A stretch of 64,000 nt of DNA from Kitasatospora sp. SUK 42. Lineage in GTDB: Bacteria; Actinomycetota; Actinomycetes; Streptomycetales; Streptomycetaceae. Positions 32,446 to 41,423 of this stretch are shown one piece after another; positions within the stretch are counted from its first letter, which is position 1, and the number at the start of each line of letters is the position of its first letter. The stretch spans positions 1,116,938 to 1,180,937 of the forward strand of contig NZ_LFMD02000002.1 in assembly GCF_015776785.2 (NCBI RefSeq), in the 5' to 3' direction. The translations under genes and the position numbers were made by a program. Below the pieces are notes generated by a model, which was given only the letters and a program-made list of their open reading frames with translations, was not told the origin of the DNA and searched no databases.

Positions 32446-33487
32446 GGAGGGTCTCCTTCCAGAAGAAGCAGGCGCTGCCGCGTCCCTCCAGCGGCCTGCC
32501 GTCGTCCTCGGCGACCGGGTACAGCTCCGGCACCTCGCCCCGGCAGACGGCCTGTGCCCGGGGGCAGCGGGGATTGAAGGCGCAGCCCGGAGGGATCCGC
32601 AGCAGGTTGGGCGGCAGACCCTTGATCGCGTAGAGCTCCTGCCCCTTCTGGTCCAGCCGGGGGATGGAGTCCAGCAGGCCCCGGGTGTACGGGTGCGCGG
32701 GCCGCGCGTAGAGGTCGTGCACGGGGGCGGTCTCGACGATCCGGCCCGCGTACATCACGGCGATCTTGTCCGCGACGTCGGCGACCACGCCGAGGTCGTG
32801 GGTGATCAGGATGAGCCCCATGTGGTACTCGGCCTGCAACTCCGCCAGCAGGTCCATCACCTGGGCCTGCACCGTGACGTCCAGCGCGGTGGTGGGCTCG
32901 TCGGCGATGATCAGGTCCGGTTCGAGGGCCAGCGCCATGGCGATCATGATGCGCTGGCGCATGCCGCCGGAGAACTGGTGCGGGTAGTCGTTCACCCGCT
33001 GCTTGGCGGCCGGGATGCGCACCCGGTCCATCAGCTCCACGGCCTTCGCCCGGGCCTCGGCCCGGGAGGCGCCCTGGTGGGCCCGGAACATCTCGCCGAG
33101 CTGGAAGCCCACGCTGAGCACGGGGTTGAGCGCGGACAGCGCGTCCTGGAAGATCATCGCGATCCTCCGGCCGCGGATCCTCCGGCGCTCGTCCTTGCCC
33201 ATCTTGAGCATGTCCCGGCCGCGGAAGCGGATCTCGCCGCGCGGGATCCGGGCCGGCGGCGTGTCCAGGATGCCCATGATCGCCTGTGCGGTCACCGACT
33301 TGCCGGAGCCGGACTCGCCCAGCACGGCCAGCGTCTCCCCCGCCCGGACGCTGTAGTCGACCCCGTTGACGGCCCGGGCCACGCCGTCCCGGGTGACGAA
33401 CTCGACGTGCAGGTCCCTGACGTCGAGCAGCGGCCCCTCGTACGGCGCCTCCCGCTCGCGCCCGGCGGCTTCCGCGGCTGTACTCAC
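32435..33487 (-). CDS. Oligopeptide ABC importer ATPase (OppD type), operon B
   Basis: 350 residues. Walker A GESGSGKSV, signature FSGGMRQRIMIAMAL, Walker B LIIADEPTTALD, H-loop THDLGVVAD. The C-terminal Opp/Dpp domain is HPYTRGLLDSIPRLDQKGQELYAIKGLPPNLLRIPPGCAFNPRCPRAQAVC. It forms the ATPase heterodimer with the OppF-type protein. GTG start with GGGGAG upstream, 16 nt after the OppC-type gene. Nearly identical in its core to the operon A counterpart. Confidence 0.95.
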   Translation of the reverse strand: MSTAAEAAGREREAPYEGPLLDVRDLHVEFVTRDGVARAVNGVDYSVRAGETLAVLGESGSGKSVTAQAIMGILDTPPARIPRGEIRFRGRDMLKMGKDERRRIRGRRIAMIFQDALSALNPVLSVGFQLGEMFRAHQGASRAEARAKAVELMDRVRIPAAKQRVNDYPHQFSGGMRQRIMIAMALALEPDLIIADEPTTALDVTVQAQVMDLLAELQAEYHMGLILITHDLGVVADVADKIAVMYAGRIVETAPVHDLYARPAHPYTRGLLDSIPRLDQKGQELYAIKGLPPNLLRIPPGCAFNPRCPRAQAVCRGEVPELYPVAEDDGRPLEGRGSACFFWKETLHDR

Positions 33488-33503
33488 GATGCGCTCCCCA
33501 CGC

Positions 33504-34502
33504 TCAGCGAAGCTTCGGGTCGAGGGCGTCGCGCACCGCGTCGCCCAGCATGATGAAGGCCAGCACGGTGACGGAGAGCGCCGCGGCCGGGAAGAACAGC
33601 ACGTACGGAGCCGTGCGGATCACCTTCTGGGCGGAGGAGATGTCGATGCCCCAGGAGATGGTCGGGTCCTGCAGGCCGATGCCGAGGAAGCTCAGCGTCG
33701 CCTCGGTGGCGATGTAGCCGCCGAGCGCGATGGTGGCGACCACGATCACCGGGGCGATCGCGTTCGGCAGGATGTGGCGGAACATCAGCCGTCCGGTCCC
33801 GGCGCCGAGCGCCCGGCCGGCCACCACGTAGTCGGACTGCTTGACGGTCAGCACCGCGCCGCGCATCACCCGGGCGATCTGGGTCCAGCCGAGCACGCCC
33901 AGCGCGATGACCACGCTCCACACCGTGCGGGTGGAGAAGGCGTTCAGCAGCACCAGCGAGCCGAGCAGCAGCGGGATGCCGAAGAAGATGTCGATGATCC
34001 GGGAGATCACCGCGTCCACGGCGCCGCCGAAGTACCCGGCGACCATGCCGGTCAGCCCGCCGAGCACGGTGACCGCGGCGGTCACGAAGACGCCGACGGT
34101 GATCGAGGCGCGGGCTCCGTACACCACCCGGGCGAAGATGGAGCGGCCCTGGGCGTCGTAGCCGAACCAGCCGGCCCCGAAGAAGTCGCCCCAGTCCGGC
34201 CGCCGCAGGTAGTCGTGCACCAGGTCGGCCCTGCGGGGGTCGGCGTCGGTGAAGGCCCAGGGGAGGACCGCCATCACCACCAGGAGCAGGATCAGCACCG
34301 CCGAGACCAGGAAGATCGGCCGCCGGCGCAGGTCCCGCCAGGCGTCGCCCCAGAGGCTGCGGGCCTCCTCCCGCTTCTCCACGTCCCGTTCGACCAGGGT
34401 CTCCTGCTCGACCGCCATGCCCTGCTCCCCTGCGTAGTCGAGGCGCGAGACGCCGGGCTTGGGCCGCGGTTCGTACGGGCCCTCGTCGTGGATGTCAGGC
34501 AT
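33504..34502 (-). CDS. Oligopeptide ABC importer permease (OppC type), operon B
   Basis: 332 residues. A cytoplasmic N-terminus of about 75 residues is followed by a signal-anchor helix (PIFLVSAVLILLLVVMAVLPW), a short exterior loop and five further helices. The coupling motif is VVAGRALGAGTGRLMFRHILPNAIAPVIV, of the EAA type. A 138-nt block (33639-33776) is 100 percent identical to the operon A copy, including silent positions. Its start overlaps the OppB-type stop by 8 nt. Confidence 0.95.
   Translation of the reverse strand: MPDIHDEGPYEPRPKPGVSRLDYAGEQGMAVEQETLVERDVEKREEARSLWGDAWRDLRRRPIFLVSAVLILLLVVMAVLPWAFTDADPRRADLVHDYLRRPDWGDFFGAGWFGYDAQGRSIFARVVYGARASITVGVFVTAAVTVLGGLTGMVAGYFGGAVDAVISRIIDIFFGIPLLLGSLVLLNAFSTRTVWSVVIALGVLGWTQIARVMRGAVLTVKQSDYVVAGRALGAGTGRLMFRHILPNAIAPVIVVATIALGGYIATEATLSFLGIGLQDPTISWGIDISSAQKVIRTAPYVLFFPAAALSVTVLAFIMLGDAVRDALDPKLR
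33639..33776. repeat. 138-bp segment identical to 39557-39694
   Basis: Direct comparison shows every base equal over 138 positions of the two OppC-type genes, while flanking sequence differs at many silent sites. This is a sign of gene conversion or very recent recombination between the two operons. Confidence 0.9.
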
Positions 34503-35421
34503 AGCGGATCCTCGGGTCCAGGACCGCGTAGAGCAGGTCGACGAGCAGGCTGGCGACCAGGTAGACGATCACCAGGACGGTGACGATGCCGACCACGGTG
34601 GGGCCTTCCTTGGTGTTGATCGCCCGGTAGAGGACGTTGCCGACGCCCTGCACGTTGAAGATGCCCTCGGTGACGATCGCGCCGCCCATCAGGGCTCCGA
34701 GGTCGGTGCCGAGGAAGGTGATCACCGGGATCAGCGAGTTGCGCAGCAGGTGGCGCAGGACGATGGTGCGCCCGGGCAGGCCCTTGGCGACGGCGGTGCG
34801 CATGTAGTCGGCCCGCAGGTTCTCGCCGATCGAGGTGCGGGTCAGCCGGGCCACGTACGCGAGCGAGAGCGAGCCCAACACTACGGCTGGCAGGATGAGT
34901 TGGGAGAGGTCGTAGCTGTTCTGCACGGTCGGGGTGACCCAGCCGAGGTTGGTGGCGAAGACCGTCTGCGCGATGTACGCCAGCACGAAGACCGGGATCG
35001 AGATCACCACCAGGGTCAGGATGAGCACCAGGGTGTCCTGCAGGCTGCCGCGCCGCAGGCCGGAGACGAGGCCGAGGGCCAGGCCCAGCACCATCTCGAA
35101 GACGAAGGCCAGCAGCGCGAGCCGGATGGTGACCGGGAAGGCGCCGGCCATGATGTCGGAGACCGGGCGGCCGGTGAAGCTGGTGCCGAAGTCGCCCTGG
35201 AAGAGGTTCCCCATGTAGTGCAGGTACTGCTTCCAGACCGGCTGGTCCAGGAAGTACTTGTGCCTGATGCTCGCCACCACGGCGGGGTCGGCGGCCTTCT
35301 CGCCGAACAGCGCCGACACCGGGTCGCCCGGCAGCGTGTAGACCATCAGGAAGATCAGCAGCGTGGTGCCGAAGAACACCGGGATCATCTGCAGCACCCG
35401 CCGCAGCACGTAACTGCCCAT
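34495..35421 (-). CDS. Oligopeptide ABC importer permease (OppB type), operon B
   Basis: 308 residues starting MGSYVLRRVLQMIPVFFGTTLLIFLMVYTLPGDPVSALFGEKA, the classic OppB/DppB N-terminus. Six membrane helices, with the coupling segment RADYMRTAVAKGLPGRTIVLRHLLRNSLIPVITFLG. It forms the transmembrane heterodimer with the OppC-type protein. The ATG start is preceded by AGGAAGGAGG and lies 115 nt after the binding-protein stop, behind a strong hairpin. Confidence 0.95.
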   Translation of the reverse strand: MGSYVLRRVLQMIPVFFGTTLLIFLMVYTLPGDPVSALFGEKAADPAVVASIRHKYFLDQPVWKQYLHYMGNLFQGDFGTSFTGRPVSDIMAGAFPVTIRLALLAFVFEMVLGLALGLVSGLRRGSLQDTLVLILTLVVISIPVFVLAYIAQTVFATNLGWVTPTVQNSYDLSQLILPAVVLGSLSLAYVARLTRTSIGENLRADYMRTAVAKGLPGRTIVLRHLLRNSLIPVITFLGTDLGALMGGAIVTEGIFNVQGVGNVLYRAINTKEGPTVVGIVTVLVIVYLVASLLVDLLYAVLDPRIRYA

Positions 35422-35474
35422 CCGGGCCTCCTTCCTACGTGGCCGGCCGGGGGCGCCGGGCGGCCGAGAGACCG

Positions 35475-35506
35475 GGCCCCGCCCTCCGTGCGGGGAGGGC
35501 GGGGCC
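35475..35506 (-). terminator. Intercistronic hairpin between binding-protein and permease genes, operon B
   Basis: GGCCCCGCCCTCC (35475-35487) and GGAGGGCGGGGCC (35494-35506) form a perfect 13-bp stem with a 6-nt loop. It lies 31 nt after the binding-protein stop. Such hairpins commonly cause partial termination or protect the upstream mRNA, so that binding protein exceeds permease. Confidence 0.75.
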
Positions 35507-35536
35507 GTGTGCGGGGGTCGGCCCCCGGGGTGGGCG

Positions 35537-37159
35537 TCAGCCCTTGACCTCGACCTGGGTCCAGGCCGGGTTCCCGAAGGAGTCGAACTTCACGTCCTGC
35601 ACCTTGGTGGAGTAGCCGGAGTTGGTGCGGTAGTACCAGAGCGGGATGGCCGGCATGCCGCTCGGCAGCACGGCCTCGGCCTGCTGGTAGCCGGTCACCG
35701 TGTCGGCGACGCTGGGGGCCTCGTCGGCCTTGGTGGCCGCCGCGTCGAACTTCGGGTCGCTGAAGCCGAAGTCGTTGGAGGCGGCGCCGGTGCGGTAGAC
35801 GTCGGACAGGAAGTTGGCGTTCAGGGGGTAGTCCTGCACCCAGCCGGTGCGGAAGGCGCCGTTGACGGTGTGTCCGGTGATGGCGGCGCGCGAGGTCTTG
35901 AAGTCGGGCTTCGGGTCCCCCAGGCAGTCCACGCCGGTGCTCTGCCGGATCGAGTTGCAGACCGCGTCGACCCACTCCTTGTGGCCGCCGTCCGCGTTGT
36001 AGGTGATCAGCAGCTTGTTGCCGGGGACGCCGCCGCCCTCCTGGATCAGCTGCTTGGCCTTGGCCGGGTCGAACTTGCAGTAGTCGCCGCAGGTGCCGTC
36101 CTTGTAGCCCTCGACGCCCTCGGCCACCCAGGCGGTGGCGGGCTTGCGGGAGCCCTGCAGCACGGTCCTGGTGATGGTGTCGCGGTCGATCGCCATCGAC
36201 AGGCCCTGGCGCACCTTGGCCCTGTCCGGCGAGGACCAGTCGGCCTGGTAGAGCGTGAAGCCGATGTTCTGGATCGCGCCCTGCGGGGCGTCGATCGCCC
36301 GGTCGCCGAGGTCGCTCCTGTACGTCGCCAGCGCGGACGGCGGCACCTGGTCCATCACGTCCAGGTTGCTGGACTGGAGGTCCGCGTAGGCGGCCTCGGA
36401 CGTGGTGTACATCTTGAAGACGATGCCGCCGTTCTTCGGCTTGTCCACGCCCTGGTAGTCCGGGAAGGTCCTGGTGACCACCTCGGTGTTGTGGGACCAG
36501 CTGACGAACTCGTACGGGCCGTTGCCGACCGGCTTCTGCCCGTACCCCGCCGGGTCGTTGAAGAAGCCGTCGGGCAGCGGCGAGAAGGCGATGTAGCCGA
36601 GCTTGTACTCGAAGTACGAGACCTTGTGGTTGAGCTTGACCGTGAAGTGCAGGTCGTCGGCGACGGCCAGTCCGGACATCCTGTCCGCGGTCGGCTTCCC
36701 GGTGGTCGGGTGGACGTCCTGGTAGCCCTCGATGTCGGAGAACCAGGAGCTGTTGATCTGGGCGTTGGCCGGGTTGGCGGCCCAGTTCCAGGCGTCCACG
36801 AAGTTCTTGGCGTGCACCGGGGTGCCGTCGTGGAACTTCCAGCCGTCCTTCAGCGTGACGTTGAAGGTCTGCGAGTCACTGGTGTCGATCTTGTCGGCGA
36901 CCTGCATCCGGATCTTGGCCGTGCCCGGGTCGTAGTCCACCAGGCCACGGAACAGGTTCTGGATGATGCGACCCCCGCCGACCTCGTTCGCGTTGGCGGG
37001 CTGCAGCGGGTTCTGCGGCTCGCTGCTCTGGTAGCTGAAGGTCTTCCCGACGTCCGCCGGGCTGCTACCGCCCCCGCCGCCGTTGCTGCACCCGGTGGCC
37101 ACCAGGGCCACGGACGTCGCAGCGGCGAGGACCCACCGAGTACGAGCGGCTACGGGCAT
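35537..37159 (-). CDS. Peptide-binding lipoprotein (SBP family 5), operon B
   Basis: 540 residues from the ATG with an ideal AGGAGGGA ribosome binding site. The lipoprotein signal is MPVAARTRWVLAAATSVALVATGC with cleavage before Cys in VATGC, then a Gly/Ser linker. The family-5 fold shows FSYQSSEPQNPLQPANANEVGGGRIIQNLFRGLVDYD, WKFHDGTPVHAKNFVDAWNWAA, AKVRQGLSMAIDRDTITR and IPLWYYRTNSGYS. It delivers peptides to the following permeases. It is homologous to the operon A protein but clearly more diverged than the other subunits. Confidence 0.95.
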   Translation of the reverse strand: MPVAARTRWVLAAATSVALVATGCSNGGGGGSSPADVGKTFSYQSSEPQNPLQPANANEVGGGRIIQNLFRGLVDYDPGTAKIRMQVADKIDTSDSQTFNVTLKDGWKFHDGTPVHAKNFVDAWNWAANPANAQINSSWFSDIEGYQDVHPTTGKPTADRMSGLAVADDLHFTVKLNHKVSYFEYKLGYIAFSPLPDGFFNDPAGYGQKPVGNGPYEFVSWSHNTEVVTRTFPDYQGVDKPKNGGIVFKMYTTSEAAYADLQSSNLDVMDQVPPSALATYRSDLGDRAIDAPQGAIQNIGFTLYQADWSSPDRAKVRQGLSMAIDRDTITRTVLQGSRKPATAWVAEGVEGYKDGTCGDYCKFDPAKAKQLIQEGGGVPGNKLLITYNADGGHKEWVDAVCNSIRQSTGVDCLGDPKPDFKTSRAAITGHTVNGAFRTGWVQDYPLNANFLSDVYRTGAASNDFGFSDPKFDAAATKADEAPSVADTVTGYQQAEAVLPSGMPAIPLWYYRTNSGYSTKVQDVKFDSFGNPAWTQVEVKG

Positions 37160-37293
37160 GAAGGTCCCTCCTCTGGGTGTGTGTCGCATCACACCCCATG
37201 AGAAGCGCGACCCGCCGACGGCGCGAGCCAGGTACACCCGGACGAGCGCCCTGACCTGCCGCGGAGTTGACGCGGCGCCGGACCGGCCGAATG

Positions 37294-37331
37294 CCGGAAG
37301 GGCCCGTGGCCGGAGCCACGGGCCCTTCCGG
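37294..37331 (-). terminator. Terminator of operon A (17-bp perfect stem)
   Basis: CCGGAAGGGCCCGTGGC (37294-37310) pairs perfectly with 37315-37331 around a CGGA tetraloop. It begins 12 nt after the OppF-type stop of operon A and separates it from operon B, whose first gene starts 134 nt further on. Confidence 0.9.
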
Positions 37332-37343
37332 GTGCGTCGGGGA

Positions 37344-38360
37344 TCAGGCCGCGGCCGACTCCCGGACCTCCGCGAAGTGGCAGGCCGAGTCGTGCGCGGC
37401 CGGGCCCTCCAGGGTGGTCGGGATCGCCAGCAGCGGGATCTCCTCCGCGCAGCGCTCCTCCGCCTTCCAGCAGCGGGTGCGGAAGCGGCAGCCGGACGGC
37501 GGGTTGGCCGGCGAGGGGATGTCCCCGCTGAGGATGATCCGCTCGCGGCTCTCGCGCGCCGCCGGGTCCGGCACCGGCACCGCGGAGAGCAGCGCCTGGG
37601 TGTACGGGTGGGTGGCGTTCTCGTAGATCTGCTCGTCGGTGCCGATCTCGACGATCTTGCCCAGGTACATCACGCCGACGCGGTCGGAGATGTGCCGGAC
37701 GATGGAGAGGTCGTGGGCGATGAACATGTACGAGAGGTCGAACTCGCCCTGGAGCTGCTCCAGCAGGTTGATCACCTGCGCCTGGACGGACACGTCCAGG
37801 GCGGAGACCGGCTCGTCGCAGATGATGATCTCGGGCTTGAGCGCGAGGCCGCGGGCGATGCCGATGCGCTGGCGCTGGCCGCCGGAGAACTGGTGCGGGT
37901 ACCGGTTGATGTACTCCGGGTTCAGACCCACGACGTCCAGCAGGTCCTGGACGGCCTTGCGGCGGTCGCCCTTGGGCGCCACCTCGGGGTGGATCTCGAA
38001 GGGCTCGCCGATGATGTCGCCGACCGTCATGCGCGGGTTCAGCGAGGTGTACGGGTCCTGGAACACCATCTGGATGTTGCGGCGGACGGACTTGAGGGCC
38101 GCGCCGGACAGCCGGGAGATGTCCTCGCCCTTGAACAGCACCTGGCCGGCGGTGGCCCGCTCCAGGTTCATCAGCACCTTGGCCAGGGTGGACTTGCCAC
38201 AGCCGGACTCGCCGACGATGCCGAGCGTCTCACCCTTGTCCAGCTGGAAGGAGACGCCGTCGACCGCCTTGACCGCGCCGACCTGCTTCTTGAAGAGGAC
38301 GCCCTGGGTCAGCGGGTAGTGCTTGACCAGGTCCTTGACCTCCAGGATGGTCTCAGCCAT
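37344..38360 (-). CDS. Oligopeptide ABC importer ATPase (OppF type), operon A
   Basis: 338 residues. Same motifs as its operon B paralogue: Walker A GESGCGKST, FSGGQRQRIGIARGL, IIICDEPVSALD, the Opp C-terminal domain with GCRFRTRCWKAEERC. It lacks the paralogue's N-terminal extension. Long stretches are identical at the DNA level (for example around 37688-37784 against 31688-31782). The ATG overlaps the OppD-type stop by 8 nt and the gene ends at a strong terminator. Confidence 0.95.
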   Translation of the reverse strand: MAETILEVKDLVKHYPLTQGVLFKKQVGAVKAVDGVSFQLDKGETLGIVGESGCGKSTLAKVLMNLERATAGQVLFKGEDISRLSGAALKSVRRNIQMVFQDPYTSLNPRMTVGDIIGEPFEIHPEVAPKGDRRKAVQDLLDVVGLNPEYINRYPHQFSGGQRQRIGIARGLALKPEIIICDEPVSALDVSVQAQVINLLEQLQGEFDLSYMFIAHDLSIVRHISDRVGVMYLGKIVEIGTDEQIYENATHPYTQALLSAVPVPDPAARESRERIILSGDIPSPANPPSGCRFRTRCWKAEERCAEEIPLLAIPTTLEGPAAHDSACHFAEVRESAAA

Positions 38361-39402
38361 GGAGGGTCTCCTTCCAGAGGTGGCACGCGCTGCGGCGGCC
38401 GGTGAGCTCCACGCCGTCCTTGCCGGTCACCTGGTGCAGCGCCGGGGTCTCCGTGCGGCACAGGTCGGTGGCGACGTCACAGCGGGGGTTGAACGCGCAG
38501 CCGGTCGGCACCTTCAGCAGGTTCGGGGGCAGACCCTTGATCGCGTAGAGCTCCTGGCCCTTCTGGTCCAGGCGCGGGATCGAACGGAGCAGGCCCTTGG
38601 TGTACGGGTGCGCCGGCTTGGCGTACAGGTCGTGCACGGGGGCGGTCTCGACGATCCGGCCCGCGTACATCACGGCGATCTTGTCCGCGACGTCGGCGAC
38701 CACGCCGAGGTCGTGGGTGATCAGGATCAGGCCCATGTTGTACTCGGCCTGGAGCTCCGCGAGCAGGTCCATCACCTGGGCCTGGACGGTCACGTCCAGG
38801 GCGGTGGTGGGCTCGTCGGCGATGATCAGGTCGGGCTGCAGCGACAGCGCCATGGCGATCATGATGCGCTGGCGCATGCCGCCGGAGAACTGGTGCGGGT
38901 AGTCGTTCACCCGCTGCTTGGCGGCGGGGATGCGCACCCGGTCCATCAGCTCGATGGCCTTGGCCTTCGCCTCGGCCCGGGAGGCGCCCTGGTGCACCCG
39001 GAACATCTCGCCGAGCTGGTAGCCGACGCTGAGCACGGGGTTGAGCGCGGACAGCGCGTCCTGGAAGATCATCGCGATCTTCCGGCCGCGGACCCGGCGC
39101 CGCTCCTCGTTGCTCATCTTGAGCATGTCCTGGCCGCGGTACAGGATCTCGCCCTGGGTCACCTTGCCCGGGGGCATGTCCAGGATGCCCATGATGGTCT
39201 GCGCCGTCACGGACTTGCCGGAGCCGGACTCGCCGAGCACGGCGAGGGTCTCGCCGGCCGCGACGGAGTAGTTGACGCCGTTCACGGCCTTGGCGATGCC
39301 GTCCCGGGTGTGGAACTCCACGTGGAGGTCCTTGACCTCCAGGAGCGGGGTTCCGACTTCGAGACGGTCGGGCTGCTGGTTGTTCTCGATCACGGTGGTC
39401 AT
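38353..39402 (-). CDS. Oligopeptide ABC importer ATPase (OppD type), operon A
   Basis: 349 residues. Walker A GESGSGKSV, FSGGMRQRIMIAMAL, LIIADEPTTALD, and C-terminal Opp domain HPYTKGLLRSIPRLDQKGQELYAIKGLPPNLLKVPTGCAFNPRCDVATDLC. ATG start, 19 nt after the OppC-type stop. It pairs with the OppF-type ATPase. Confidence 0.95.
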   Translation of the reverse strand: MTTVIENNQQPDRLEVGTPLLEVKDLHVEFHTRDGIAKAVNGVNYSVAAGETLAVLGESGSGKSVTAQTIMGILDMPPGKVTQGEILYRGQDMLKMSNEERRRVRGRKIAMIFQDALSALNPVLSVGYQLGEMFRVHQGASRAEAKAKAIELMDRVRIPAAKQRVNDYPHQFSGGMRQRIMIAMALSLQPDLIIADEPTTALDVTVQAQVMDLLAELQAEYNMGLILITHDLGVVADVADKIAVMYAGRIVETAPVHDLYAKPAHPYTKGLLRSIPRLDQKGQELYAIKGLPPNLLKVPTGCAFNPRCDVATDLCRTETPALHQVTGKDGVELTGRRSACHLWKETLHG

Positions 39403-39421
39403 CGGGTCGTCACCTCTTCTC

Positions 39422-40363
39422 TCAGCGGAGCTTCGGGTCGAGGGCGTCGCGCACCGCGTCGCCGAGCATGATGAAGGCCAGCACGGTGAGGCTCAGCATG
39501 CCGGCGGGGAAGAACAGGGCGAACGGAGCCGTACGGATCACCTTCTGGGCCGAGTTGATGTCGATGCCCCAGGAGATGGTCGGGTCCTGCAGGCCGATGC
39601 CGAGGAAGCTCAGCGTCGCCTCGGTGGCGATGTAGCCGCCGAGCGCGATGGTGGCGACCACGATCACCGGGGCGATCGCGTTCGGCAGGATGTGCTTGAA
39701 CATGATCCGGCCGGTGCCGGCGCCGAGCGCCTTGGCCGCCGTCACGAAGTCGGCCTGCTTGACCGTGATGACGGAGCCGCGCATGACACGGGTCATCTGG
39801 GTCCAGCCCAGGGCGACCAGCGCGAAGACCACGCTCCAGATCGTGCGCGAGGTGAAGGCGTTCAGGATCACCAGCGAGCCGAGCAGCAGCGGGATGCCGA
39901 AGAAGATGTCGGTGACGCGGGAGATGATCGTGTCGACCCAGCCGCCGAAGTAACCGGCGACCATGCCGGCGATGCCACCGAGGATGGTCACACCGAGGGT
40001 CACGCAGATGCCGACCACCACCGACGCGCGGGCGCCGTAGACGACGCGGGCGTAGATGCTGCGGCCCTGGAGGTCGTAGCCGAACCAGTCCGCCTGGAAG
40101 AAGTGGCTGTAGTTCGGCTTCGACAGGTAGTGCAGGCGCAGGTCGCCGGCCCGGGGGTCCACCGAGGTGAACAGGCCCGGGGCGATGGCGATGACGATCA
40201 GCAGCAGGATCAGCAGCGCGGAGATCACGAAGATCGGCTTGCGCCGAAGGTCGTGCCAGGCGTCGGAGCCGAGGCTGCGGGCCTTCTCGGGCTTGGCGTC
40301 CGCCGCGACGGCGGCCTGGGCCGGGATCTCCTCGGCCGTCTTCTTCTCGGTCAGGTCAGGCAT
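39422..40363 (-). CDS. Oligopeptide ABC importer permease (OppC type), operon A
   Basis: 313 residues. A cytoplasmic tail (about 55) is followed by six helices (first KPIFVISALLILLLIVIAIAPGLF). The coupling motif is FVTAAKALGAGTGRIMFKHILPNAIAPVIV. It contains the 138-nt block identical to operon B. It overlaps the OppB-type gene by 8 nt, exactly as in operon B. Confidence 0.95.
   Translation of the reverse strand: MPDLTEKKTAEEIPAQAAVAADAKPEKARSLGSDAWHDLRRKPIFVISALLILLLIVIAIAPGLFTSVDPRAGDLRLHYLSKPNYSHFFQADWFGYDLQGRSIYARVVYGARASVVVGICVTLGVTILGGIAGMVAGYFGGWVDTIISRVTDIFFGIPLLLGSLVILNAFTSRTIWSVVFALVALGWTQMTRVMRGSVITVKQADFVTAAKALGAGTGRIMFKHILPNAIAPVIVVATIALGGYIATEATLSFLGIGLQDPTISWGIDINSAQKVIRTAPFALFFPAGMLSLTVLAFIMLGDAVRDALDPKLR
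39557..39694. repeat. 138-bp segment identical to 33639-33776
   Basis: Second member of the identical pair within the OppC-type genes. It encodes the C-terminal half of the coupling region and the start of the last helices. Confidence 0.9.
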
Positions 40364-41282
40364 AACGGATCCTCGGGTCCAGGACCGCGTAAAGCAGGTC
40401 GACGATCAGGCCGGCGGCCAGGTACACGATCACCAGGAAGGCCACGAAGCCGGAGACCGTCGAGCCCTCCTTCAGGTTGATCGCGTGGTAGAGCGCGTTG
40501 CCGACACCCTTGACGTTGAAGATGCCCTCGGTGACGATCGCGCCGCCCATCAGGGCACCGAGGTCGGTGCCGAGGAAGGTGATCACCGGGATCAGCGAGT
40601 TGCGCAGCAGGTGGGTGCCGATCACCTTGCGCCGCGGCAGGCCCTTGGCCACCGCGGTGCGGACGTAGTCGGCCTTGATGTTCTCGGCTATGGAGGTACG
40701 GGTGAGACGTGCCACGTACGCCAGCGACAGCGAGCCGAGCACGAAGGCCGGCAGCACCAACTGGGTGATGTCGTTGGAGTCCTGGACGGTCGGCGTGACC
40801 CACTTCAGGTTGTCCGCGAAGACCGTCTGGAAGATGAAGCCGAGCACCGGCACCGGGATCGAGATCAGCAGCAGGGTGATGACCAGGGCGCCCTTGTCGA
40901 ACGCCTTGCCGCGGCGCAGACCGGCGAACAGGCCGATGCCGATGCCGAGCACGATCTCAATGGCGAACGCGAACAGCGCCAGCCGGACGGTGACCGGCAA
41001 CGCCTCGGTGATCACGTCGAGCACCGGCCGCTTGGCCATGGTCTGTCCGAAGTCGCCGGTGAGCAGTCCCCCCATGTAGTCGAAGTACTGCTGGAGCATC
41101 GGCTTGTCGAAACCCAACTGGTGCCTCAGGGCTGCGACCTGCGCCGGGTCCGGCGCCTTGTCGCCCCACATCGCTGCCACCGGGTCACCTGGCAGCGCGT
41201 GCACCATCACAAAGATGAGCAGGGTCGTTCCGAAGAAGACCGGGATCATCTGGAGCAGTCGCCTCGCGACAAAACGCCCCAT
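40356..41282 (-). CDS. Oligopeptide ABC importer permease (OppB type), operon A
   Basis: 308 residues from the ATG giving MGRFVARRLLQMIPVFFGTTLLIFVMVHALPGDPV; GGAGG lies 6 nt upstream. Upstream in-frame codons exist but have no support. Six helices, with the coupling segment KADYVRTAVAKGLPRRKVIGTHLLRNSLIPVITFLG. It follows the binding-protein gene after a 141-nt gap that contains a strong hairpin. Confidence 0.95.
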   Translation of the reverse strand: MGRFVARRLLQMIPVFFGTTLLIFVMVHALPGDPVAAMWGDKAPDPAQVAALRHQLGFDKPMLQQYFDYMGGLLTGDFGQTMAKRPVLDVITEALPVTVRLALFAFAIEIVLGIGIGLFAGLRRGKAFDKGALVITLLLISIPVPVLGFIFQTVFADNLKWVTPTVQDSNDITQLVLPAFVLGSLSLAYVARLTRTSIAENIKADYVRTAVAKGLPRRKVIGTHLLRNSLIPVITFLGTDLGALMGGAIVTEGIFNVKGVGNALYHAINLKEGSTVSGFVAFLVIVYLAAGLIVDLLYAVLDPRIRYA

Positions 41283-41340
41283 CGTGCCTCCATGTATGGC
41301 TCTGCCGGGCCCGTCAACCCGGCAAGAGATAAGTCGGCGT

Positions 41341-41403
41341 GCCAACGGCCGGTACCAGTCCTCGCCCTTGTGGGGATGGGACGGGCACCGGCCGTTGGCA
41401 CCG
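41341..41403 (-). terminator. Intercistronic hairpin between binding-protein and permease genes, operon A
   Basis: GTGCCAACGGCCGGT (41341-41355) pairs perfectly with ACCGGCCGTTGGCAC (41389-41403), and the loop adds a GTCC/GGAC stem. It lies 20 nt after the binding-protein stop. It occupies the same position as the hairpin of operon B but has unrelated sequence, suggesting conserved function. Confidence 0.8.
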
Positions 41404-41423
41404 GGTCAGGCGGTGCCGACCAA

